Positions 45,947 through 59,600 are shown, counted from the first letter of the stretch. The stretch is 64,000 bases of DNA from Dipteris shenzhenensis (GCA_047967505.1 CM106538.1); one strand, 5' to 3'. Numbers and translations: made by a program. Notes: generated by a model from the letters alone, not told the origin.

Positions 45947-47935
45947 TTGCCTCTAATTATGTGCTCATGGCACCACAACTCTCAATATGATCATCGCAAG
46001 AAATTGAATGCGAAGTCACGTAAATGCATCATGATTGGTTACAGTGAAGAAAGCAAAGCATACAAGTTTTATGATCTCATCAACCGCAAGGTCATTATCT
46101 CTAGAAATGTAATCTTTGATGAGGAATCAGAATGAAAGACCTCAAACACATAGGAGATAGACGCACTGATTTCACAATCATTTATAGAAAAGGTTGATGA
46201 AGAAGAGCAAGAATTGCCAGAAACACCCCAAGCAGAGCCACAGCAGTTCAGACCGTCTACTATGGAAAGCAAACCACCAACCAGATTGACATATGCTCAG
46301 AAAGACAAAGCAATTCAGGTTGAAACCACCAACTATGCTCTTATGACTACCACCATGGCTAGAGATGGGCCAGTGTACTTCAAAGATGCAGTAGACAAGC
46401 CAGAATGGCAAACTCCTATGAATGAAGAAATGGATGCTTTGTATAAGAATAATACTTGGGAATTATGTTACCTTCCACCAAGAAAGAAGGCCATAGCAAA
46501 CAAATGGGTATACAAGGTGAAGTACAATCCAGATGGAAGTATTCAAAGATACAAAGCCAAACTAGTTGAAAAAGTATTTGCATAGCAATACGGTCAACAT
46601 TATGATGAGACCTATGCTCCAGTAGCAGAGATGGATTCCATATGGTTCTTGATATCACTAGCAACACTCAATAGATGGAATGTGTACCAACTCAATGTCA
46701 AGAATGCATTTCTCAATGGTTATCTAGACGAGGAATTCTACATGCAACAACCAGTAGATTATGTTGAACCAGGAAAGGAGAATAAGGTTTACCATCTCAA
46801 GAAAAGCTCTATAGCTTAAAGCAAGCACCCATAAGTTGGTACAGTAGAATTGACAAATATTTTGCTGATCTGGGATACATGAAGCCCAATGCAGATCATA
46901 CTCTACTACAAAGCTCACGAGAAAGACATTACTATTGCACTTTTGTACGTAGATTATCTGATTGTGACCAGAAGCAAGGATAGCTTCATCAAAAAGCTAA
47001 AACAAGACTTATCTATAGATTTCGACATGAAAGATCTTGAACTTATGCACTATTGTCTTGGAATTAAGTTTTGCAAAGATTCAAACAACACCTTTATGCA
47101 TCAGCTCAAGTATGTTGACAGTCCCTTGAAGAAGTTTCATATGGCAGATTGCAAGATTGCAGCCACTCCCATGGAACAGAGTTTGAAACTTACAAAAGAT
47201 TTAGAAAAGCCTACAGTCAATGATAGGTACTATAGGCAGCTCATTGGATCTCTTATATATCTATCACACGGTGAGATATTTGTTATGTAGTAAGTTCACT
47301 TACACAGTTTATGGCAAATCCAAAACAGTCTCACTGGAATGTAGCCAAAAGAATCTGGAGATACATTAGAGGTACAAGACAATTTGGGATAGAATACAGA
47401 GGAAGTCATCCATGGTTGCATGGGATATTGTGACAGTGACTATGTCGGAGATCATGAGACTAGGAGATCCACACAGGGATATGCATTTTTCTTTGGTCAA
47501 GGTGCTATATCAAGGTTGTCAAACAAATAGCCAATTGTTTCTTTATCTTCGACTGAAGCACAATATAGAGCACTCACTATAGGTGCATGTGAAGCTATAT
47601 GGCTCAAAAGACTATTGTCAGAAAGAAATTTCTTTGATGAATCAAAGCCAACAACAATATATTGTGATAATCAATCGGCTAAGCATTACCCAAGAATCCA
47701 GTTTATCACTCCAAGACAAAGCACATTTATGTCAGAGAGCGCTTCATCAGAGAAAGAGTGTTACTTGGTGACATCACATTGTAGCATTGTGATAGCAAAG
47801 AATGATGTTGCAGAGATCTTTACCAAACCACTCGGTAAAGAGCTTTTCGAGAAACACCAACAAGCTCTTGGTTTGATGCAAAGGAAGGACATTCCCATTA
47901 AAGGGGTGTGACGGAATGTAATGTTCATTCCTTCT
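45947..47935 (+). pseudogene. Ty1/copia polyprotein, 5'-truncated and inactivated
   Basis: Order on plus: integrase C-terminal tail (45947-46135; KLNAKSRKCIMIGYSEESK), reverse transcriptase (about 46330-47280), RNase H (about 47300-47760) and a terminal segment. Reverse-transcriptase marks are visible: WVYKVKYNPDGSIQRYKAKL, QLNVKNAFLNG, LLYVDYLIV. Breaks include an in-frame TAG at 46583-46585, a frame change near 46800-46905 and further frame changes after 47290. Two catalytic aspartates are replaced (QLDV to QLNV; YVDD to YVDY), so even a repaired frame would lack the active site. Gag, protease and most of integrase are absent. Confidence 0.9.
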
Positions 47936-47999
47936 TCAATTCCCTAGAATCATCATCTTGAGGGAAGGCCTACTTCATGATGTTGATCTTGAGGGAAGG

Positions 48000-48250
48000 T
48001 GTTGAGAGATCACGCTCAACATCATGTGATCATATGCACATAGCACCATCATGTGATCATATGTGCATAGCACTAACCCAATAGAGTGCTATAAAGGAAA
48101 GGGTTAGATGCCCTAACCCTAAATGGGTTTGTATATATTCTACATTTTCAACTAAATCTAGTGTACATTTAGTCATTTGTGATGTGCTCTCTAGTTGTGC
48201 TCTCTCTCCTCATCTCCACTCTTCTCCTCTTCCCTCATCATATTTTGTCA
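48000..48250 (+). repeat. 3' LTR of the copia remnant
   Basis: A polypurine stretch (gagggaagg, 47991-47999) is followed directly by TGTTGAGAG. The probable end is TTTTGTCA at 48250, like the end of the LTR at 45599-45780; CCAACA at 48276 is an alternative. It contains a direct duplication of catcatgtgatcatatg and a CTATAAAGG box near 48091. No 5' LTR remains in the window. Confidence 0.65.
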
Positions 48251-49742
48251 TGATAATACTGATGAATATACCAACATGAATGCGATCAATAATAGAAACA
48301 TTTATTTTGATGAATATATCCAGCATGATTTAGTTATCAACACTTTGATAATTTTTTGATGGAATGTCTTTTTTTAGTTTTAAAAAATTATAAGTACCTA
48401 CAATATAATTGCAAATAAGCAATAAAAAGGTCCGCTTGTGTAGTATTGACTTCTAGTTTTGACCCAACTAAGGTCTTTCTAATATATATGATGATCTATT
48501 TCAATTGTATGGCTCACACATTGACATTATTATAAAAGGCCTTGGATTTTAAAATGTCTCCATAACTAATTACCTTAGATTTACATCTACTCAAAAAATG
48601 AACATGGCTCCTCTAGCATAAGAATTGTGTTAAAAGAAAGCTGAAATAGTTACAATGTCAAGTATTGATGTCTTGACCTCCTTGTGTGTGCAAATTTATG
48701 GTGGGGACAAACCATACTATCCACAAAATGATAGATGATGAAATGGCTAGATTGAATAATGCCCCTTGCTTCTCTAGTCCTTGTCTTTCCCCTTTCTTCT
48801 CTTCTCTTACCTGCCTTTGTCCTTTTCCTCTCCCCCCTTTCCCCTTTCTTCTCTTCTCTTACCTGCCTTTGTCCTTTTCCTCTCCCCCCTTATCCTCTCC
48901 TTACCCTGCCGCCTGATGTTCTACACTTTAATTGACAACTCCATCAATTCAGGTATTTTGAAGCAAGTGCAGTCCTCTCCCCATAGCTCAATGGTATTTT
49001 GAGGTTTTTTGAAGCAACTACAATCCTCTCCAAATAGCTCAATGATTGCCACCTCATACACCTATATGGGCCCATGTGTTACTTCGAGTGACAAGGCATC
49101 ATCCATCTCATGTTCCATATTGCCTCAATTTTGCTGTTTTGAAGCCTTCCATGTGTTATGGCCCATGGGTAACCCTCTTTGCATGTCTCGATTGAGGTAT
49201 TTGGAGCCACATGTGTTGCCACCTTATGCACCTATATGGGCTAATCCAATGACAAGTCACTATCCACCTCATGCTCCATACCTTATTCAAAGGTATTTAG
49301 AAGGCTCCATGTGTTCCAAGTGCCCCCTCCCCCCATACTTCCATTGAGGTATCATTGGCCACCTTGGATGGTCACCTGAGCCTCTAAAGTGTGCTACTTG
49401 TCAAACTTGGATTCCTTGAAATAGCTCAATGTAGTGCTACCAAAACCAAAAGTGGAAATAAACCACCCTTGATGGAGTGGAGGCTTTTGTTGTAGACCAT
49501 GTAATGTATTTGCATAGTCTTCCTAATGGGACAAGAAAACAATGCACACCTAATTGAAAGGGAAAATTAATGAGCTGTACGCCGAAGTCTATTTTTAGCA
49601 TGCCCCTGGGGTAGCCTTAGCATCGATGCAATTTGGGCAAAGTAGAAATTAGGCATTTTTAGAATTTTTGGAAGAGCATTTTTTCTATTGGACTATATGG
49701 CTTCTCTTCTTCATTGGACTTGAATGCACACTTTAAAGTGGT

Positions 49743-49744
<2 letters not shown>
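48251..49744. other. Intergenic DNA with small duplications
   Basis: No gene recognised. A 53-bp CT-rich unit (cctttcttctcttctcttac ... cctctcccccc) is tandemly duplicated at about 48788-48893. Loose repeats of cacctatatgggc and catgtgtt phrases lie at 49050-49330. Confidence 0.5.
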
Positions 49745-49799
<55 letters not shown>

Positions 49800-49836
49800 A
49801 CGTCTTCCTACACATTAAGTCCACCTTTTCTCCCCC

Positions 49837-49884
<48 letters not shown>

Positions 49885-50094
49885 CTTTATCTCGTGCAAT
49901 CTTTCTCCACACCATTTCCAATTTTGTTTGCTTTTTTGGCCTGCCCTTACAGGGTAGCCTTAGCAATGGTTCTACTTTGGCAAAGCTAAACTAGGGGAGT
50001 TTTTAAATTTCATAAATTCTAGAATTTTCTCATTGGCCTTTGTTAAAGCTATCAGCCCAATAAATGGAGCGATTATGCACGACTAACTATTTTG

Positions 50095-50150
<56 letters not shown>
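49745..50150. repeat. Three (CT)n microsatellites
   Basis: CT runs at 49745-49796, 49841-49881 and 50099-50143, followed by looser CT-rich sequence to about 50260. The segments between them (containing gccttagca and ttttggcctgccc phrases) look like diverged copies of each other, so the array may be a duplicated (CT)n-bearing unit. Confidence 0.93.
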
Positions 50151-50372
50151 AGGTTCCCTCACTCCACCACTCATCCCTAGCCCATCCACCCTTAGCCTCC
50201 CCATTCTCTCTCTTAACTTCCCTCACTCGACCACTAGTCTCTCTCTTTCTCTGTCTCTTACTTCCCTCACTCCACCACTCGTGCCTAGCCCCCCCCCTTC
50301 ACCTCCCCATTTATTTTGGGCGGGCCTATTGAATGACATGTGCCATTCATCTTTTTTCACTTGTTAAATGTC

Positions 50373-50621
50373 TCATCGAAGACATTTCAAAGCAATGCCA
50401 TGGCCCATCATTTTTGGGTGATTCCTTTGGTTTGAAAGAAGCGAGGAACCAGCCCAGTCAACTATCTGCCAGCTTTTAGGATAGTCAACAAATGTACCTG
50501 CTTGGAAGTTGGCGTTGTTCCAGCACATACACCCATAATCATAGCGCGACTTCCTTGTGACAATGGGACCGGAAGGACAGTGGGATGGATGGACTTCATT
50601 CCTAACGGGATTATTTTTCAC
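50373..50621 (-). other. Possible exon or open frame of unknown function
   Basis: An 82-codon minus-strand frame (CPSGPIVTRKSRYDYG, TFVDYPKSWQIVDWAGSSLL) has balanced composition, unlike the repeat-derived frames around it. No domain, splice partner or start context supports it firmly. Listed because the surrounding 50.4-52.6 kb is less repetitive. Confidence 0.15.
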
Positions 50622-52560
50622 CTTCGTTGAAAACTTTGCACTGAGGTAATGAATTTAATTTGCAGAAGAATGCGACCGGTATGACGTGAACATGCAAAGT
50701 CAGAGAGAGAGAGAGAGCTGGAACACCGGCCAGGCAGGTTTTGATAATGTTGTTGGGAGTTCTGCATTCAATGATGGCTCAGTGAAGCAGGGGGCGTCGT
50801 AGTCTGGTAGCCATGGGAGTGCCGGTGGGATGATGATGTATAAAACCAAACGCCTGATTGAGACTTCCTGTTTATGGATCATGGAACACAACTGTATCAC
50901 GACACTTTGCCCAGCTATTAGAAGTGTATACATGTTTATGTTGCGTTTTAAGCTGCCGTGATTAACCTAGGACGAAAGAAATTGCGTTAAAACCATGTTT
51001 CCTTCGTTCTACATAAAGATCAAAGGTGCTCAATGCTCATTGCTCATGCGTTTCAAGCTGCCGTGATTAACTTAGGACAAAAGAAATTGCGTTAAAACCA
51101 TGTTTCCTTCGTTCTACATTAAGATCAAAGGTGCTCAATGCTCATTGCTCATGGGCAGAATTAAGGGTACTCACTGCTCAGGATACCACTCATGATCAAG
51201 AGTCAAGACTTGAGAGTTGCTGCACCCATCATTTTAAGTTGCTACGAAGGTAATATCTTGGCGTCGATTGTGGTAGTTACAACTTGTAGTAGAATCATAC
51301 ACGATTCCATCGTTCGCCGAGTGAGTGGCAGTCGTTGCCCATCACGTCGACACCTGATACCACTCCTTAACTAGCATGAGGTGGTCGAACCCTGCTTTGC
51401 AATCGCCTTCCCGTCGGCGGCTTTGTCATCCTTCACCATTGCAGGTGCACCTCGTAGCGTTCTTTGTTGGTTCACAAGACTGGCCGTACGAAACTGTGAT
51501 ATACACAGCATCACATGCGTCCCCCCTGAGGGCATAGCTCACTGCGGGGAATGTAGCGTGGCGCGAGAGCCTACCGTGCGTAGTTCGAATTCGGACCAGG
51601 CTTCATTCCCCTCAGCGGGTTCTTTGCCAATCAACCACGTCCAAGACTTGATAAATTAGAAGCGGATTAAGAGCGAAGCAGGTCGCAATAGAGGTTATGG
51701 GGAAGGTTCCACAAGGAAAATGAGAGAGTATACGGTGTACATAATCCCAATACAGTCAGCATACTGCATTTGTTTTCGGGCTCGTTGCGGTTCTATGCGT
51801 ACATGTAACTTGTGGTTCATGCTGTGAAAGATTGTCGTTCCTGCACGAATGGCGATTAGGAAGTTTGGATATCATCCGATTCAGGCAAAGAATATTCACA
51901 GACAAACTATAACAGATCACCAGCTTTAGGTAGCGTCCAAGCTCCAACACCTCGCCTTGTATGTTTCACGGTTATGGTCTTCCCTAGCTAACGGTTGGTG
52001 CTTCGTGCTGTCATCAACTGCTCAATTGTTTTGTTGGATTTGCAGAACCATCTAAGTCACATTTAATACTTCTTTCGAATGCACAACAGCAACTTTTAAG
52101 AGGTGATCAGACAGATTTGAACGATCGCACAATGGTTCCTTCTTCATGAACCTCGACTGAAAGAAATGCAATACAGTGAGTGATCTAACACAAACATCCG
52201 GTAAGTACTCACGTTAATGAGAATACTCAAACGATATAGTGCTTCATCTCGGGCTGAAGGCCTGGGCGGGGGTGGTATTAAGAGGTGGCTTAAACTAGTC
52301 TATAGTATTCAATTGCATTCAGCTCGACTGACGGGCTCTCTTCCTACTTCAATTGGTAAGCCTGCGGAGAGGTAGCCATGAAGGGACGACAAGAGTTTAC
52401 CATGTAGAGGCAGCGTAGGGAAGGGAGGAGGGGATCCTGGAAGAGAGCGTAGGAGGCCAGCTTGTCGTTTTGCTGTGTGAAGTTGCAGATCGGGATTCAT
52501 AGTGATCACGTTTCTTGTCGTGAATTGGAGTAAGAGCACGAATCACCATGGATATGGACA
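50622..52560. other. Less repetitive, CpG-containing stretch
   Basis: This stretch is visibly richer in G, C and CpG (for example 51300-51640) than the TE-rich neighbours, resembling the WRI1-like gene region. Open frames at 51381-51659 (+) and 52309-52539 (-) show no domain. It could be a non-coding transcript, a promoter zone or a gene decayed beyond recognition. Confidence 0.3.
50944..51151. repeat. Tandem duplication of about 104 bp
   Basis: gttttaagctgccgtgatta ... caatgctcattgctcatg occurs at 50944-51048 and again at 51049-51151 with about four differences. Confidence 0.95.
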
Positions 52561-53073
52561 ACCCTTTTCAAGGAAAGGAGTCGAAGTCTCAAAAAATCCT
52601 TAGGAGGGTCATCTCTTTAGGTGTGGACAACGCTTTTGTTTTCCCTGAAGGAAAGGGGGAATAGCCAAAAACCCTTGACAGTGTCATCCCTCACTGAGGG
52701 GAGGTTTAACTTGAAAACGGATCACATGGCCGCTTCAATTACCGCCATCCCCCTCCCACCACTCGTGAACCCTTGATAATCATAAGGAGTTCTTGGTAAG
52801 CGAATCTATGTTTGGAACCTTCGTAAGCTTGCCAATTTGTTAAAGTGATTAACCTCATCTTCTTCTCGACTGGATTTCTTACAAAACTTCTTGAAAAACA
52901 TCCCATGAGAAAGGTTTCACCTTCAAATCGCACCAGTTTCCTTTTAAATACACGTTGCATAGTGGTTAAACACCTTGGTCATTGAAGTTATACAAGTCAA
53001 AGTGATTTGTCCAATGACTAAACCATGTTTTAGATAATCACCATGCTTTTTGTACTTTAATTCAATAGACATC
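52561..53073. other. Intergenic DNA, no gene recognised
   Basis: A phrase containing ggaaaggagtcgaag at about 52570 and a similar one at 52650 may be a small duplication. Nothing else supported. Confidence 0.4.
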
Positions 53074-53192
53074 TGTTAGAAAATCAAGGTAGGAATCACT
53101 TTAACCTCACACATAGAGGAATAAGATCAAATCTATCCAAACATGCAACCATGAACAGTGATGCATGCCTTGCTCACACAAGCATAGATAGC

Positions 53193-53230
<38 letters not shown>

Positions 53231-56200
53231 TCAAATTCTATTCATCCACAAGGTAGTGGGCGAAACAGATCAAGGGTGAGCATCAGAGCATCTAACAAAG
53301 GCCTGGGTAAAATACTGATCAATAGATCACAAAACTAAGACTCTCCCTACTACAATCTCCACACTCTCTTGCTCCACACTACCTATCAAAGGCTTCAGTA
53401 AGTCAATGTGGAAGTGAAGAGTGAGGGAACCTTTACAAGGGTGACTAGCAACTCCCTCAGTGGTGGCCGACTAGCCACTTGACTTGTCTATAGATCTGGA
53501 TCTAGTTTGACCTATCAAGTTCGCCACATGGCCCGACTTTGCAAGCCTATTTATAGGCCCTGCCACAATGCCTTTTGTTTGTTGCAATCTTGTGCGCTTA
53601 TACTGTCATGCAAGCATCCCAATAACCCGGGCATCTATTGCTGCAATATTTGATATAATAAATATTGCCTCAAAAAATATCTAGTCTACTACACAATCAC
53701 ACAGGCCAGGTAACTTGACCCCCTCTTAGTCTAAGGACCCCTTTGTCCTCCTTATACTGGATTGACACATGGGTCCATTAACTTCCAACACCCCCTTTCA
53801 ATGATGCAACTATGAGCTAATCCCCATACATCACATGAGGTGTTTCATCTACTCTCTTGGGAGTGCCTTCTTGAAAATATCTAATAAGTAGTTAGTGGTG
53901 GGATAGTACAGACCCCTTCAAAGATAAGTTCCTATACAAAGTGGTAATGGACTTCGATGTACTTCATACGTGCATGGCACATGGGGTACTTTCCAATGGC
54001 AATGTAGCTCTAATTGTCACACATAGCCACCATTGTCTCCTCCTAAGACACATCCAGATCCTCAATGATCCACTTGATGCACAACATCTCACATGTTGTA
54101 GTGCAAATAGTTTTGTACTCCATATGTGTAGAAGAAAGGGCAATTGTGGGTTGTTTCTTACTTAGCCATGTGATGGCCCTTGATGCAAGCATAAAAAGTA
54201 ACCTATGGTCAAATGCCTCTTATCCAAATCACATGCCCATTTGGACTAACAGAGACCACCCTTCTCCATTCCTATGGTTTATGTAATGCCATAATTGCAA
54301 GTACCCTTCAAGTACCTTAGCACCTAGAAATCTACGTTCCAATGATTCTCCCTAGGTTTTGAAGGGAATTGACTTAGCAACCCAATGGCATAAGAAATGT
54401 CTAGCTTGGTGTTGGTCAGGTAAAGCAAGCTACCTACCAACCTCTGATACTTGCTAGCATCCACTACTCATCTTCAACCCAACCTCCATTGGTGTCATTG
54501 CCTCCTTGTAGTCCTACATCTAGAATTGCTTCAACAACTCATGGCAATACTTCTATTCTAATATGAAAATGTTATCTATATATTACTTGACCTCAATCCC
54601 AAGAAGTAGTGGAGATATCCTGATTCCATCATCTTGAACTCCTTCATAAGAAGCTTCTTAACATAAGAGATCTTCCTAACATGATCAAATGTAAGTATCA
54701 AATCATCAACATACCTGATTAGAACCTGCCCCTAAGAAGAGGTATAAATAAGCATCAAACAAAGTTCAGCTCAACCCAAGCTCGAAAGAAAATTGTCAAT
54801 TTGCCTCCTCAAAGGATTTGGACTAGTTAATCTAAGACACTAAAGCATAGATCACAGAAGGATTTTTGAAAGTGCATTGAGATCTCCTGACCCCAAAGCT
54901 ATTACCCGAGATTAATGCAGAGTCCTCAAGTACTAATTCTGTATTCTTTTCTCCATCGATGGTGCCTATGAAGATGGCTCTAGTGCTTGTTGACCCTCCT
55001 CTAAGTCCTCAAACCATTCATCCTTCTCAATCTCCTCCTTGATTGTCAATTTGAGTATTGATGAGGGTGCTATTGGAACTTCAAGAATCTCCTCTTCCGG
55101 CTAGTACAACTTTGTCGAGCTTGTTTTTTGCCAAAAGTGCCTTGTCATCTTCGTTGTTGTAGAGTTTCTCTTGAGCCCCCTCCTACACTAATAAGGAACC
55201 AATAGCTCCTCAAAAGTCAGAGGCCTATTCCTCTCTCCTACTGTCACAGTAGTTACAAAGCCCTTGAAACCATCCCAAGCATGAGTAAAATGAGCTAGGT
55301 TGAGTCCACTTTCATAACCAACAGATGCAAGCTAGTCTCTCACCACAATAGTACCACCTTCAAAACCTCCTTTGGAACCACCACCACTAATACCTCCTAT
55401 GAAACCACCCACCATAACCCTTCTTCATAGACATAGCTTTTGAAAATCACAAAGAAATGAACCATAAAACTTTTGCAACAACCAAATAGGCTCCACACAC
55501 CCCTTTCTTGAATTGTGGTCACCTTTAAGAGTGAAGGGACTCCTTCCTTCAAAGTGAAAACTAGAGCTACAAAGTTGGTTTTGATACATGTCAAAAAAGT
55601 GATATAGGAATTGCTCAAACCTCACACACGTCGAAATAAGATCAACTCTACCAAAACACTCAATGATAAACTCACTAATGCAAGAATTGCTCACGAACAT
55701 AGACAACATATAAGAGAGAGGGAGATAGAGAGAGAACTCACATTGTATTCATCTGCAAGGTAGCGGCCAAAAAAGCTCAAGGGTGAGCACCGAAGCATCC
55801 AACAAAGGTTTGGCAAAGCCTTTCCTACTACTATCTCTACACTCTCTTGCTCCCCACTCTGCTTGTCAAAGGCTTCAATAAGTCGATGTGGAAGTGAGGA
55901 GTGAGAGGGCCTTTATATAGGTGACCAATAGCCCCCCTCAATGGCTGACTTGCCACCCGATTTCTATGTCTGTAGATATGGATTTGGTCCGACATGTCAG
56001 GTCAGCTAGCTTTGCAGTGCTATTTATAGGCCCTACCACATAGGCCCTTTTGTTATTGCAATCCTATGGCACTTGTTGCCATGCAAGAAGCCCAATCACT
56101 CGCATCTATTGTTACAGTTTCTGAGATGGAGATTGCCTCAAAAACTGTCCAGCTTGTTGTGCAATCACATAGGTCAGGTAACCCTAACCACTCTCAATCC

Positions 56201-56252
56201 AATGACCACTTTTGTCAATGGGGCTCATAGCTGGGGCCATTGATTTCCAACA
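53074..56252 (-). mobile_element. Ty1/copia LTR retrotransposon, internally deleted
   Basis: Left LTR 53074-53790 and right LTR 55589-56252 are diverged direct repeats of about 0.7 kb (TGTTAGAA...TTCCAACA). A polypurine tract (GAAAGGGGG on minus) adjoins the left LTR, so the element reads right to left. A mutated primer-site remnant (TTGATACA, plus) adjoins the right LTR. ACATC precedes the left LTR, and ACATC also occurs overlapping the right end, so it is a possible but ambiguous target duplication. The interior is only about 1.8 kb, so most of gag-pol is missing. It is older than the 179-bp-LTR element, judging by much higher LTR divergence. Confidence 0.85.
53800..54640 (-). pseudogene. 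Copia reverse-transcriptase C-terminus and RNase H remnant
   Basis: On minus, from about 54620 down: LLGIEVK, KEAMTPMEVGLKMS, a TNTKLDISYAIG-like segment, HWNVDF, LRYLKGTCNYGIT, then WLSKKQPTIALSS and IEVHYHFV. These are the conserved end of copia reverse transcriptase and RNase H in the right order. Many stops and frame changes make it non-functional. The upstream catalytic YVDD region was not recognised. Confidence 0.85.
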
Positions 56253-59200
56253 TCTTGGGAACAAAAGAAGGGTTTCCAAGAACATCTTGGAGTTGACAAT
56301 TTGCGTCCACAAGCCTTATCCATGTCTCATAATTATTGAATTTTTCTGACCATGAGTTCCAAGACCATGTATCCTCTTCTTCTCCCATTAGTTTTAATAT
56401 GTTTATTAAACAAAATACCATTTACAAACTTTAAATCTCAAAGAAAACTTATCTTTGGGGAGAATTAATTAAAGAAATAGAAGAGCCTCTGGAATCCCAC
56501 AGAATCTAAAACTTTGATATCAAGCCCACCAAAACCGTCATGAACACAAAATATGAATTCTAGTATAAATTCTAGTAGTAAAAATGAATCTACCTGGTAT
56601 ACTTCTAAGCTCATGTTGAAGAAAAGTCTCAAAAGCTCCCACCTTTGTATAGTACTTTGGAGACAATGGGTTTTAAAAAGGGAGTCTAACAGGCTTGCCA
56701 CATTCATCCAAACTCCGAGTTAGTAATTAAGCGCTTCTTCAAAGATCTATAATCAAAACATTGAGGCAATAAAGGCATTCCAAGGTTGTCCAAGCCTCAT
56801 AAGACACCTGTAGACTATGTGGAGATGTATAGAGGCTACAACTAGCCACATGATTGTTATCTCCACATGGAAATTTACCAACTGTGCAGAACCTACAAAA
56901 TTTTTTGCACTTTGCTTGTATGTAGTGTTCACCAAAAAAGGTTTTTCACAACAAATACAAAAAAATTTTACATGTCATATTTGCAATTTATCCACATGAC
57001 TTCAGATTCCAAAAAAAATCCCACGAAATATGAACTTTTAAAAAAAATTAGAATCCATCTGAAAACCTTCAGAATTCAAAAGCTCCCACTCCCTCCCTCT
57101 GTAATCTACCCTTGGAACCAATGCATTTCATGAAAGTCCCCACTATCATAGCATCATTAATCCTCATGCTTGGTATGAGAGTGGGGCTGCCTATCTTGGC
57201 TATCCACTCTCTATCTAAGTTTTTACTTGGCCCTATAAAAAGCCACACACTCACATCCTCTAGCTTAGAGGCCCTAGACTTACACCCTATAACTTGTGCC
57301 CTAGACTAAGACATATAAACTATTGTTACAAAATTACAAATATTTAAATAACAATTCAAATATCTTATGGTCCTTCCAATCTCATGATTCAAATTTCTTA
57401 TTAGCCTTACCCTTATAAGGGTTGGTCATAGTAACGATTCCACTCAAAACAATTGAAATTGTAGCGTTGAATTTTGATGAATTTTGCTCAATTTCAATAT
57501 TTCTTATTTATTGTGTGGCATCCCCTAATTTGCCCTTGTTGGAATTTTGCACCAAGTGTGCATGCAAAGTCCTCTTCGTAATGGAACTCTCTGCAGTGTG
57601 GTGTAGTCACTGCAGTCTACTCCTCTTTTATATTTGTGGTGAGCCAATTGGAGTGCTTATAAGTGGAGTCATCGAGGGTGATACATGCATCCTCAAAGCT
57701 CGTTATGGTTTTAGAGCATCAATGTGAGGTAGACTTTGTTTCCATTAATGTCTGCAATGGAGGGTTTTGTTGAATCCATGGATACTAGAAGCGACACTTT
57801 TGGACGAGGTACATGTTCTTACAGCATTCAATCGAGCATCGTCAATTGATTCCTTGCATGTCATGCATCTCATGCAAGTCCTACAGTCATTCTCCATTTC
57901 ATTTTATTAATAATTCTAAATTCCCATTTAGTCGAGTCGATTCTCTTCTGTTTATGTGTGCAAAAATGAAGAAGTTTGACGTGAAGGGAGGGCCCTACGT
58001 CATTGATGACGTCCATTCATTGGAGGCTCAAAAGAGTCCATGGGAACCGAAGTCGAAATAGGTCTCCTATTTCTTGTCCGATGGTGTGAGGGAGGGAGAA
58101 ACTTAGAAAGAGGGAAAGCAATTTGAGGTGTAAGACTCGAGCTTTATTGATGAACTATCGCATCCTGCCCTGTCGCATCTTGGCTCCTTGCGCAGTGCTC
58201 CTCCTATTCCTTGGGTCCCCGCTGAAAGACTCCTTACTCCCCCTCCCCTGTAGGATAAGTGACTTTTGAATCACCGTTCAACTAATTGGCATCAACTTGC
58301 ATACACGCAATTTGGGGAATCTCATTTTAAAATTATAGCTGGCCTTATCTGGATGTTGGGGGTTGCATAGACTTTTGTTAGCGAAATCCTCCTTCACTTT
58401 TTTCCATAGTCTAATGTGCTTTGTTGATATTATGAGGCTCTATTGAACTCTGGTTTACAACTTGAAGTGAAGCTCTGTTGATCTTATCAAGATTCAAAAC
58501 CTCTAATTTTCAAAACTCTTTTAAATATTGCCAAACTAAATAGTTACCTTGAAGCACCTTTTAGTTGATTTTTTTGTTTCTTGCACATCAAAAACGTTGT
58601 TGCCCCTCTTCAAAAGTAAGTTTTAGTTGCTTGTATAGCAAAAACTTCTTGTCTCTCTTCAGAAGATTTTTTTGAAAGATACACAAAAGCATAAAGTAGA
58701 GGAGCACTGACAACCCATATGTTGTTAAAGAACACAGTGATAGTATACAAATGCGGCTTCACATGATGCAAAAAGATACGAACCATCTAGTGCTAGATTA
58801 CATCCAACTAGATAGTGAACCATGGGTAGTAAAGCAAAGAGGGAACGTATTGAAGCGGAGAGGAGAAACGGGTTGGAGACATATTAGTTCTCAAGACAAT
58901 TGTCTACAACTTTTAGGTAAGGTATAAGCCTCCATAGTTAGGGAAGGAGGGACGAGCACAAAGTGAAGGGGAGGCTTGATGGATAGGTCTTGCTAGGGGA
59001 AGAGAGGCGGCTAGACGGCTGAACAGGTGAGGGCTACTGATTGAGGAGGAGAGGGGAGATTTGCCATTGCCAAGGAGGGGAGGGGAGGGGAGAGGCCGTT
59101 GATAGGGAGGGGGGAGGGAGTAGCTATTGGGGAGAGATCATTAACACCGAGTGAAAGGGAAGGGAGAGATGGCAAAGGGGGATGGGGCGAGGCAAGGGAC

Positions 59201-59600
59201 AATCTTTCATGGGGGGTTTTAAAGTTGATACTAACATATGTTAATTTTCAAAATTGTGCTAGGGGGCAAAGGGCCGGATTGTATTGCGCAACGGATCCAA
59301 GGTTATGTAAAGCTTTGTGGCTCCACCGCTGAAGATATTTTTGGGCTATGCCGATCATTCATGGAATACCACAGCCGTAGCATGGTTGCAACATGGAATC
59401 TACTAATGGACCATCATCCCTCGGGACAATTTACTATCAATAGCTCTGGATTTGTCACCGCATTTGTACGAGGCGCATAGATGATTTTTAAAACTTTGTC
59501 GTCATTATTTGTCATTTCGCGCTCAGCTTTTGTACATACTGCTCGCTGAGCGGGTGCAAGCCTGTACATACATTAAGGAGGGAATAAAACTTCTTGCATC
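56253..59600. other. Intergenic DNA, no gene recognised
   Basis: Open frames at 57422-57727, 57813-58061 and 59238-59480 have ordinary composition but no domain, splice or promoter support. A GGGGA-rich stretch lies at about 59040-59200. A GC-rich island like that of the WRI1-like gene was not seen. Confidence 0.4.
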
